From NCBI GenBank assembly GCA_049999805.1, contig JBNGIO010006314.1, forward strand, positions 54,834-95,843: DNA of 41,010 nucleotides, in the 5' to 3' direction. Both the position numbers and the translations under genes were made by a program. The stretch comes from Folioceros fuciformis (Eukaryota; Anthocerotophyta; Anthocerotopsida; Anthocerotales). The notes beneath the pieces are model-generated. The model did no database searches and was not told the origin of the DNA. It was given only the letters and a program-made list of their open reading frames with translations. Below, piece by piece: positions 33,133-41,010 of the stretch; the stretch's first letter is position 1, and the number at the start of each line of letters is the position of its first letter.

Positions 33133-34127
33133 CTACTCCAACGAGGGTGCTGAACCCCCAAACCCACCGCCGCCTCGGCCAAAGCCACCTCCTCTTCCAC
33201 CCTGTCACAAGACAACAAATTCCGTAACCCGTGACAAAGACGCCGGGGTTAAGAAAAACCTGCCGTAAGAACACCGGATCCATTCTACATACCCCGCGAA
33301 ATTCAGGACGGTATTCCCCTGGAGCTCCACCCTTGTCAAAGCCTCCAGGACCCCTAGGCGGGCCCCGGCGGTAGCCTTCCCTCTCACCGTCATTGAATCG
33401 CGGTGGGCCCCTGCGAGGGCCATCACAAAGGAGCCCGCCCATGTGAGCAGCAACCGATGCATGAGGAGATTAGGTCACAAGGACAAGGAGGAGAGAAATG
33501 AGGGCAACCGACCTTGGTCTATCCCCACCGCCAGGAGGTCCCATGGGCCTGCTTGGCGGACGAGCCGACTTCTTCAAGGTGGCGGGGACAATCTCCGATG
33601 GCAAGTTGAGGTACGTCCGCAAATACTCAATTCCATCGTTTGTTAGGTACCAGTAGTAATGCCTCCACGCAAAGGACTCCTTCACATACTCCTTGGATTT
33701 GAAGCTCTGCATCAACTTGATGACCTACAGCACAAATAATTAGGGTAGCCGCCAACTGTGCGAAACGCCTGGATACAGCTTTGCTCACATCGAAGTGCAA
33801 AAATACCTCCAGATTCGGGACATCGATCTCAGGATGCTTGGGAGCATTGAAGTCCTTCTTAGCATATAGGACACCCTCTGCACCCGGCCACCATAGCAAA
33901 TCAGCAACAAAATCACGTTGTACACACACACGCACGACTCTCTCAGTGAACGAAACACTGCGCCACGACGATGAACCTTTGAAGAGGTACTTGTACACCT
34001 CCACTCGGTTCTTCTTCGGAATCAGCTGCAGCAGGAAACGATTGTGCTCCGACATCAGTGACAAGTGATCCAACAAACAAAAGAAAAACCAAACAAACAG
34101 GCAGTAATGCATCGACGCACTCACCAT
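33133..34127 (-). CDS. RPS10: 40S ribosomal protein eS10, copy 1
   Basis: eS10 sits in the head of the 40S subunit. Six exons (34127-34125, 34025-33977, 33877-33807, 33724-33513, 33410-33293, 33201-33133) sum to 522 nt, or 173 aa, near the usual plant length. The order is [92 protein letters not shown], then a Gly/Arg-rich tail ending GGSAPSLE. The first exon codes only for the initiator Met (AAGATG followed by GTGAGT). This places Leu-Ile-Pro-Lys-Lys directly after Met, as in other eS10 proteins. The longer in-frame ATG inside intron 1 would add an odd [10 protein letters not shown]. This copy keeps the canonical tail and is the likely main gene. Confidence 0.95.
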
Positions 34128-34849
34128 CTTGCAAGACTTCACGAGATGGCAACTCTCAGGCACCTGGTGCTACGCTCAACACACGCAGTCCACACGAACC
34201 CAACTCGCAGACACCCGTCGCATCGAACGATAGCTACACCGTCGACAGCCGCTGGAACCGCGAAACATGTGACTTAGCCTGAGATATATAGATGGTAACT
34301 TATGAAGGCGTTAGTTACCATATATATAGGCGACACGGTAAGCCCATCTCGGTTTAACCAGAGATCGCCTAGAAGTCGGTTTTATGGAGGGGTTGGGGAA
34401 AGAAGAACAATTCTACTAGGGCAGAGATGTGAGGACTCCCCAGATTATTTTTCTCAAGTTATTCATCATTTAACGTTTATAGATTGGCTGAAAACCATTA
34501 GACTTTCTTGGGTGACCCGATTTTTCTCAATAAGTGTATTTTTAGCTCACTGTCATCCAATCACCTAATTAGTAAGGTCACGAACGTAAAGTACATACAT
34601 ACTATATCTAGGTGTGCAAAAGCCACATACACACTATATTTAGGTGTGTGAAAGTTGTTCTACCGATTGGGGAACCCCTTGCCTATATATTTGAGTACGG
34701 ATGACATAATAGTATCATGCAACATGGACTTTAGTTACTGCTGATGACTGCACCACATTGTTTGCCGCACTATTTGCACGCAAGTCGAGCTCCTATCTCA
34801 AGTCGTGCAACAAGTTTTTCTGGGTTGAGCTCATGTGAAGTCTTGGAAG
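34128..34849. promoter_or_regulatory. Spacer between divergent eS10 copies
   Basis: 722 bp of mostly AT-rich DNA from about 34.28 kb onward. Promoters of both eS10 copies should lie here. Only CTC-TGTGAAGTCTTG just before each ATG is clearly shared. An inverted repeat lies at 34284-34329, and TTAGGTGTG with ACACACTATAT recurs near 34610-34650. Confidence 0.45.
34284..34329. repeat. Inverted repeat (17-bp arms, 12-bp loop)
   Basis: The arms ATATATAGATGGTAACT (34284-34300) and AGTTACCATATATATAG (34313-34329) pair at 15 of 17 positions around a 12-base loop. This may be a hairpin, the tip of a small foldback element, or a regulatory palindrome between the two eS10 promoters. Confidence 0.75.
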
Positions 34850-35879
34850 ATGGTGAGTGCATCAATGCATCGTGGTTGTGGTGTTTGTTTGTTGGATCAC
34901 TCATCACTAATGTTGGAGATCACTCATCACTAATGTTGGAGATCACTCATCACTAATGTTGGAGAACAATTGTGTTCTGTTACAGTTGATCTCGAAGAAA
35001 AATCGGGTGGAGGTGTACAAGTACCTCTTCAAAGGTTTGTGAGCTTGTCCTAGCCTTTTCTACACCACATAGTTGCATGTGTCTGTGTTCAATGTGATTT
35101 TGTTGCTGATTTGCTATGGTGGCCGGGTGCAGAGGGTGTCCTATATGGTAAGAAGGACTTCAATGCTCCCAAGCATCCTGAGATCGATGTCCCGAATCTG
35201 GAGGTATTTTTGCACTTCAATGTGCGCAAAGTTGTATCCGTGCGTTTCGCACAATTGGCAGCTACCCTAATTATTTGTGCTATAGGTCATCAAGTTGATG
35301 CAAAGCTTCAAATCTAAGGAGTATGTGAAGGAGTCCTTTGCGTGGAGGCATTACTACTGGTACCTAACAAATAATGGAATTGAGTATCTGCGGACATACC
35401 TCAACTTGCCATCGCAGATTATCCCTGCCACCTTAAAGAAGTCAGCTCGTCCGCCGAGCAAACCCATCGGAGCTCTTAGCGATATGGATAGGCCAAGGTT
35501 AATTGTCGTCACCTCTCTCCTCCTTGTATTTTTGACCTAATATCTTCCTACATTTGTTGTTGCTTACATGGGGCTCATTTGTGACGGCCATCGCAGGGGC
35601 CCACCACAATACAATGACAATGAGAGGGAAGTCTACCGCACGGGCATGCTTAGGGGTCATGGAGGTATTGATAAGGGTGGAGCTCCAAGGGAATACCTTC
35701 CAGAATTCCGAGGAGTACGTAGAATGAATCCAAGGCTCTTGGAGCAGGTTTTGCTTGTGTTCTGCATCTCTATACTTGGTAACGGAATTTGATGTCTTGT
35801 TTTATGTTAGGTTGGAAGAGGGCGTGGCTTTGGCCGAGGCCGTGGTGGTTCTGGTGGTTCAGCACCTTCACTGAAATAG
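34850..35879 (+). CDS. RPS10: 40S ribosomal protein eS10, copy 2 (diverged tail)
   Basis: Exons 34850-34852, 34986-35034, 35133-35203, 35286-35497, 35597-35714 and 35811-35879 have exactly the same lengths as copy 1 and give an intact 173-aa frame with canonical splice sites. By my count about 28 of 173 residues differ from copy 1. Only about 5 differences fall in the first 110 residues (for example NNGIEY for NDGIEY). The rest are in the tail, where [14 protein letters not shown] became [14 protein letters not shown] and [18 protein letters not shown] became [18 protein letters not shown]. The folded domain therefore looks constrained while the Gly/Arg tail has drifted. It may be a functional paralogue or a young decaying copy. 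Intron 1 carries a 23-bp triplication. Confidence 0.85.
34895..34963 (+). repeat. 3 x 23-bp tandem repeat in eS10 copy 2 intron 1
   Basis: Three exact 23-bp units (34895-34917, 34918-34940, 34941-34963), each beginning GATCACTCATCACTAATG. Copy 1 has a single related unit at the same intron position, so the triplication is specific to copy 2. It lies just before the intron 1 acceptor (34985). Confidence 0.95.
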
Positions 35880-37164
35880 ATTTTCCTTCATGTACAATTT
35901 TAATTAGGTCTTGCAGTTGTAGTGTAGTTGTCTCATGATCTCATTACCGTATTGGGCATACAAAAACATTCAAGTGACCAAGGGCTATCAAGCCTGCTTC
36001 ATCAAATAGAAATTTGGATGAGTACTATTCCAATGTAACGAACAATTGAGAGATAGAGTAAAGTTTGGCATCGATGCACTTGTCATCCTTTTCCTTTCTC
36101 AATACCATTTTCAGTGTCCTAAGGCCACTTTTCTTACATAGAACAACAACAACTCAATGGTCAAGGTGAGGACATCCCACTTTTGCCTTTCCAACTCCCA
36201 AATTATCCTATTATAATAGGCAACATGACATTGCTTGTTCATATGCAATAGAAGCCAGATGTTGGAAGTAAAGCCAACACATAGTATAAGTGAAATTAGG
36301 GTTACTGGTGATAGGCCCAAGATGAAACGTCATCTGGGTTTTAGTATATAAGTAACACTTATAGACTTTTTCAATACACAACTCATTCTTTGTTTTTCCA
36401 CAATATAAAGTTTGATTGAGCCAAACTGCTCTCTGCAATTTTCATAAGAGCCATGGTTTTCGTTTTAGTAGCACCCTCCAAAACCTTTCAATCAACTTGC
36501 GTTGTAGACGTATTTATTAAGGCTCATTGATGTGTAGACACATCTACCTAGTAGATGTGTCAAACCAAATACAAGATTTCATGATTACAGACAAAGAAGT
36601 ACCTACCTAGTTTGTTATGTATCTCGCAGAGGATGTCAAAATAAATGAAGGGCCTACTTAGTTCTGAAGCCAATGAAGCTTCTAGAACTAGACTAGTTGT
36701 GGACCTATATATGTACTACCTTAGTCACATATATATTCTACATCTGTTAGAGATTTTTCATGAAGACGCCACACCAGCACAGTCTAGTTGACAATTAGTA
36801 TATTGTGTTTGCTGGAGCTCTTTGGAACGCAATAGGGCCAAATTAAGAGTTTTGAACTATCAATTTGCAAAGTGTTAGAGTTGCCATGTCCAAAGAAGGC
36901 CACCACTTGAATCAATGGGTCTCTACATTACAAACATGTTATGAAGAGAATATCACAGCCAAGAAAAGGGGTTATACTTCTTGTACATAAGCTTTACACA
37001 CTTCTTGACAAGTCTCTAAAAGTCCTAAATATTCAACGAAATACTGTTCACTATACCATGCGTAACGATCCCAAGATTAGACTCATCATAAGAAATAATA
37101 GAAACTTCTGCTACACGAGGTGGTGTCCTATTCATTGATCTCATTAAATGTGTTTAGATGCTTT
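35880..37164. other. AT-rich intergenic DNA, no gene seen
   Basis: Only short frames rich in Tyr, Leu, Ile and Asn, as expected by chance in AT-rich DNA. No conserved motif or repeat structure stands out. Confidence 0.5.
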
Positions 37165-37440
37165 ACCTTACTTCCTATCCTTAGGCTTCATAAAATACCC
37201 TCTACTTCTTTATGTTATTTAATGTATTTATGTACCCTGTTGGGCGTCGAGGACGTTTGGAAAAATGCCCCTATTTACTTCTTATTCCTCTTCAATGGCT
37301 AGTTACTTATTATTCCTCTTCAATGGCTATTTACTTATTATTCTTCTTTAACGGCTATTTACTTATTATTCCTCTTCAATGGCTATTTAATTATTATTTA
37401 TCTTTAATGGTTTTATAAGCCTTACTCAATGTCTTAGATA
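37165..37440 (+). repeat. Direct repeat A, partner at 40296-40450
   Basis: CTTAGGCTTCATAAAATACC, CTCTACTTCTTTAT, TTATTTAATGTATTTATGT, ATGCCCCTATTTACTT and TTTATAAGCCTT appear in the same order here and at 40296-40450, 3.1 kb apart. This copy contains a 5-unit tandem array where the partner has one unit. The two copies flank the copia relic, but neither starts with TG nor ends with CA in a clear way. Confidence 0.8.
37269..37408 (+). repeat. 5 x 28-bp tandem repeat
   Basis: Five head-to-tail 28-bp units of the type GGCTATTTACTTATTATTCC plus TCTTCAAT, starting at 37269, 37297, 37325, 37353 and 37381. Divergence increases toward the outer units. The homologous site at 40393-40420 has a single unit. 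Confidence 0.92.
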
Positions 37441-38880
37441 ATTATGAAATCACCATCAAAGGAGTGGGAACGATAGAGGTTGCCTTGTCTGGTGGAGGAA
37501 CTTTTAGGCTTGAGAAACCCTTGCATGTACCACAGTTGGCTAAAAACTGGGTCAACGCTATGGCACTTAGCAAGACTAGCCTCTATAGGATCACTTTTGA
37601 AGAAACGTCATGTGTGATATCTATGGTGGATTCTTCTTCAAACAGTCATAGCTCGGGGATGTTCCTTGTATGCCTTATACCTATTGGATTTTATCCCACT
37701 TGCTTCCTCTCCTACATCTCAGGTCAAAGGAGTTAAGACAACTGTAAGTCAAGCTTTCACATGGCATTGTGGATTAGGCCATCCAAACATCCGGGCAATG
37801 AGAAGGCCACTCAAAGAGAAAATGTTGACAAGATTTATTGAATTTGAGTTACCTGACCTGGAGTTGTGTGTGGCCTGCATTCATGGGAAACAATTTAGGT
37901 CTCATTCTGGTAGTGGCAAGCCAAGAAAGGAGACAAATACTCTTGATATGTTTCACACCGATATTTGCAAGCCTATATCCGTTTCTTCTTGGCGAGGTGC
38001 TCACTACTTTGTGATTTTTGAAGATAACAAGACAGACTTCACGGTCACTGAACCTCTGCAACGTAAGAGCGAAGTTTTTGATAGTTTTAGAAGGTACCTT
38101 GTCTATGCAAGGCGTTAGACTTGAAGGCAGTTGAAGTGCATCAGATTTGATAATGCAAAACAATATGTCTCTAAGACTTTTTAGCAGTCTTGTCAAGAGA
38201 GAGGAATCACATGGCAGCTCACCATTCCTTACCATTCATACATGAATGGATGTGCTGAGAGGCAGCATCATACTATTCAAGATGCTGCACGCTCCTTATT
38301 GTTTCAGGGGAGGGGAGGGGAGGCTGCCAATCCATTTTTGGGCTAAAGTTGTCAAGGTTGCAACATATTTACATGATAGGGCTGCTGTTTCATTCCTCCG
38401 TGGAGTTATTCCTTTTGAAGTGTGGACAGGCACCAAACCTAATCTTGGTCACCTTTGAGTTTTTGGCAGCTTTGCATCTGCTCATGTTCCTGACACTAAA
38501 TTCATTACAAATCCAAAAGATATGTTTTTATTCAGTATACAGCTGGTATTCATGGGTAGAAGTTGTTTGAACCCACCTCCCACAAAGTGATTCATCCTCG
38601 GATTGTTGCTTTAGATGAATGCCCAGTCTTGCCAAATGTTACTTTGGATGCTTCCTCTTCATTCTATTTTCTAGTTTTGGAATCAATTTCAAATGATATG
38701 GTTGCGTTAGAAGAAGATTTGGATGTTGCAGCCTTTCCTACCGTTGACCTATCTTTTGTTCCCTTTGTTTCTCCTTCTCATCAAGGATTGGGGGAAGTGC
38801 TCACTATTCTGTGCAATTATTCTTTAGGTGAAATCGCTGTAGGTAGGTCTTCAAGTTTGCGCCATCGTGTCACGATTAAG
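37432..38880 (+). mobile_element. Decayed Ty1/copia pol relic (integrase part)
   Basis: Three-frame reading recovers a copia pol fragment in family order. First comes the region after the protease (GVGTIEVALSGGGTFRLEKP, LHVPQL). Next is the pre-integrase zinc finger (WHCGLGHPN ... CVACIHGKQF). The integrase core follows, with Asp in FHTDICKP, Asp in IRFDNAKQYV and Glu in NGCAERQHH. The last part is the block EVWTGTKPNLGHL and the strand TSHKVIHPRIVALDE. Frameshifts or stops interrupt it at about 37720, 38118, 38180, 38340, 38457 and 38560. Gag, protease active site, reverse transcriptase and RNase H are absent, so it cannot move. It is much older than the copia end at 1-523 and is a different family or lineage by sequence. 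Confidence 0.88.
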
Positions 38881-40295
38881 CTTCCTTACGGGCGCAGCAA
38901 CTGGGCTCTTTGGTGGTTCTTCAGCTCATAGGCTGCTCACAGGTCAAGTGTCGTGCTTTAAGAAGTCTTGCCTTTCAACATCGGAACATACATAACCCTA
39001 GGCCATTTAAACATATATATTTTATATATTTAGCATACATTCATGTATATATATGGGGTGGCCAGCTCCTATATGATATACGCGTATATTCTTGCAATAG
39101 TGCACATAGATGCCTCCCTTTCTTCCTCCCTGTCATGCACACCAAGGCTACTGGTCATCCTACCACTCTTTGGTGGTTTACTACACACGAGATCGACGAA
39201 AGGAGTAGCTTTCCTCTACTCCTCCTCCCTCGTTGCCACACCATCACTTAACAAGATTTAAGGAGTAAAATTGACTATGCTTTGCGTCACGTCACCAACA
39301 CTTAACAAGATTTAAGAAGTCAAACTGACTATGTTTTGCGTCACGTCATTGCATTGTTCTCCTAGGTAGTAATTCATGCAAATGCAAAGTTGTAACTCAA
39401 AACCATTGATTCAATGGTTCAGTTTGCCATAAGCTTCTAAATTGAATGGATGTATAACACTTTGTGCATTGTCCTTATGCCAAGCTTTCTAAGCGAACTA
39501 TCAAAAGAATGTCTGATCATTCCCTCCCAATCACTGTATACCCACAACATTCCGTTACCAACCACCTAGATGGCCCTTCCCAAACTGTTATCAACCGTAC
39601 ACAAAGTTAACTACTAAAACACGCACTCTCCAACTCTTCTTTCATGAGAAATTTTCACTCTTCACCCTAAAACACAAGAGATTTACCCTTTCTACAAACA
39701 TATTTATCATGAGTAAATAACTTACGTAGTCACGATCTGCACAACAAGTTCACACAGGTCCAAAACTCTAACAAACTTTCTAAGTCATGACACAAGTCTT
39801 CTATACGTGCGTGACTTCGGCTCCATCTTGTCTTCAACTGAACACTTGTGGAGATGGCGCACACATCTTTTCCGATTATTATCTATTCTGTTTCTTTGAT
39901 TGGGGTTTCGTTATGGCACAATGTGAGGTTTAGGGTTTTGATTTCATTAATTTAGGCTTATTTATTTAAATCCTACTCAACTAAATGCTAGCAATGAGTG
40001 AGAGTCTTAGAAATAATATACTTTACTTAAGCTACAGTACTACCATTTAGGGTTAGTGGTAGTTGAGACAATTACTTTTAGTTTTTGCATGAATACTGTT
40101 ACTTTTTTACATATATGTAAACACATAGAGAATATATGCTTCTCTGATGGAGAATGTGTGTGTCAAATTATCCATGTTTCTTAATTTCATAATCCCCTGT
40201 AGGTCCACCTAGAGCATGATGTTGTGATGTTGCGATTGGAGATAACAAAGGGCCTATTTGTATTTACGGTGCGACACCTTATCTTACCTTACCTC
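38881..40295. other. AT-rich intergenic DNA with one tandem repeat
   Basis: No gene is visible. A TA-rich microsatellite-like stretch lies at 39012-39056, and a 54-bp tandem duplication at 39245-39352 is listed separately. Confidence 0.5.
39245..39352. repeat. Tandem duplication, 2 x 54 bp
   Basis: Units 39245-39298 and 39299-39352 both begin CACTTAACAAGATTTAAG and share TTTTGCGTCACGTCA-type ends, differing at a handful of bases. Confidence 0.9.
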
Positions 40296-40450
40296 CTTTC
40301 CTTAGGCTTCATAAAATACCCTCTACTTCTTTATCTTATTTAATGTATTTATGTGCCTTGCTCCGCGTCCTTGATGTTTAGCCCTAAAATGCCCCTATTT
40401 ACTTATTATTCCTCTTCAATGGCTTTATAAGCCTTGCTCAATGTTTTAGG
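40296..40450 (+). repeat. Direct repeat B, partner of 37165-37440
   Basis: Contains the same ordered words as repeat A, but with one 28-bp unit (40393-40420) instead of five. It runs directly into the 96-bp tandem repeat that starts at 40421. Confidence 0.8.
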
Positions 40451-40624
40451 GTTCAACAATCACTCTTCCACTTTTGGCATATATACGTGTATATTATATC
40501 TACTATTATATTACGTGGCTTTATAAGCCTGGGTCAATGTCTTAGGGTTTGACAATTATTCTTCCACTTAGGGTTTAGGAATTAGGGCCTATACATGTGT
40601 ATATTCTATCTACTATTATATTAC
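40421..40624. repeat. Tandem repeat, 2 units of about 96-108 bp
   Basis: Both units start GGCTTTATAAGCC (40421 and 40517) and share AATGT-TTAGGGTT, CTTCCACTT and ATCTACTATTATATTAC. The second unit is slightly longer, through an added TAGGGTTTAGGAATTAGGG stretch. Confidence 0.85.
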
Positions 40625-40649
40625 TTGAAAGCACCACTCTACCACAATG

Positions 40650-40946
40650 GCACCATCAATCGTCTACTCTCTATTGTAGCACCATCAATCGTCTACTCTC
40701 TATTGGCGGAGAATGTCTACTCTTTCCACACGACATCAAATTAACATCACCGATTCAAGTAAAGTGGCGGAGAATGTCTACTCTTTCCACACGACACCAA
40801 ATTGACATCACTGATTCAAGTAACGTAACACACAAGTAAAGTAACACAGCAAATCGGCATCATAGAATCGAGAATTAACATCATTGATTCAAGTAAAGTA
40901 ACACAGCAAATCGGCATCATGGAATCGAGTAACGTAACACCACGTT
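40650..40946. repeat. Three successive short tandem arrays
   Basis: Period 29 at 40650-40707 (GCACCATCAATCGTCTACTC, 2 units). Period 61 at 40705-40826 (GGCGGAGAATGTCTACTCTT, 2 units). Period 57 at 40833-40946 (CAAGTAAAGTAACACAGCAA, 2 units). The arrays share sub-words such as GTCTACTCT and GATTCAAGTAA, so they probably arose by stepwise overlapping duplication. No coding frame spans them. Confidence 0.88.
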
Positions 40947-41010
40947 GTTACAAAGCAAAGGGAGGCGCACCACCACGTTGTTGGCTCCAAACTAAGGAGC
41001 AATGATGCAA

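Larger units (their letters stand above)
33133..35879. repeat. Head-to-head inverted duplication of eS10
   Basis: The minus-strand copy (33133-34127) and the plus-strand copy (34850-35879) are inverted repeats with all six exons of identical length. Exon borders and many intron bases also match, such as the GTGAGTGC donor after the ATG and the intron 2 region GCTATGGTGGCCGGGTGCAG. Similarity seems to extend a few tens of bases past each stop (AATTTTGATTAG / AATTTTAATTAG). The spacer between the two ATGs is 722 bp and is not obviously shared. Confidence 0.9.

Noticed and set aside
33977-34055. eS10 copy 1 with N-terminal extension [10 protein letters not shown]
   Set aside because: A clean AAGATG/GTGAGT exon at 34125 and the CTGCTGCAG acceptor give the family-standard start MLIPKK; the extension is intron sequence.
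34895-34963. Chain of two 7-codon upstream ORFs (MLEITHH) each ending in TAATG that overlaps the next ATG, ahead of eS10 copy 2
   Set aside because: Comparison with copy 1 and with eS10 proteins shows that the real ATG is at 34850 and that this stretch lies inside intron 1, so it is not in the mature leader.
37165-40450. Repeats A and B as the LTR pair of the copia relic
   Set aside because: No TG...CA ends, no primer-binding site after A, no polypurine tract before B, and gag and RT are missing, so the assignment is not supported.
40650-40946. CRISPR-like array
   Set aside because: The units are contiguous tandem duplications without unique spacers, in a plant nuclear context.

Overview
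The window is nuclear DNA from a land plant. The genes are spliced with short GT-AG introns, mostly about 70-250 bp. They include a plant-type Golgi alpha-mannosidase II, a plastid-type histidinol dehydrogenase, an ERD15-like PAM2 protein, plant eS10 genes and two PLS-class pentatricopeptide repeat (PPR) genes. The PPR style (single-exon, very long, near-identical triplets, a PDF-like motif ahead of a DYW protein) suggests a seed-free plant such as a fern or lycophyte. That placement is inference from memory of such proteins; the species cannot be named from the sequence. A run of exactly 100 N (2454-2553) marks a scaffold gap.

Layout. 1-523 is the intact 3' end of a Ty1/copia pol gene (RNase H), followed by a probable LTR. 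This lies against the 3' side of an unrecognised membrane/coiled-coil gene on the minus strand (772-1264). 1.4-6.2 kb has no convincing gene; 4.4-6.2 kb is CpG-rich. The gene-dense core runs from 6.2 to 36 kb: ERD15-like (+, 2 exons); histidinol dehydrogenase (-, 14 exons); TRAPPC8/TRS85 (+, 28 exons), divergent from the dehydrogenase across about 317 bp; a DYW-type PPR pseudogene (+); a giant intact E-type PPR gene (-, about 1790 aa, about 15 P-L-S triplets) lying tail-to-tail with the pseudogene; Golgi alpha-mannosidase II (+, 4 exons); and a head-to-head inverted pair of eS10 genes with identical exon lengths. From about 34.3 kb to the end the DNA is AT-rich. It holds the second eS10 copy, a decayed copia pol relic and many short tandem repeats.

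All multi-exon models were built by hand from conserved protein order plus splice signals, and each was checked for phase and for a total length divisible by three. The housekeeping genes are independent of one another (histidine synthesis, vesicle tethering, N-glycan trimming, 40S ribosome). The most unusual content is the PPR pair: a giant editing-factor-like repeat protein that has no DYW domain and no obvious targeting peptide, beside a broken paralogue that carries an N-terminal PDF-like motif and DYW remnants. The second point of interest is the eS10 inverted duplication, in which one copy is diverging in its C-terminal tail.
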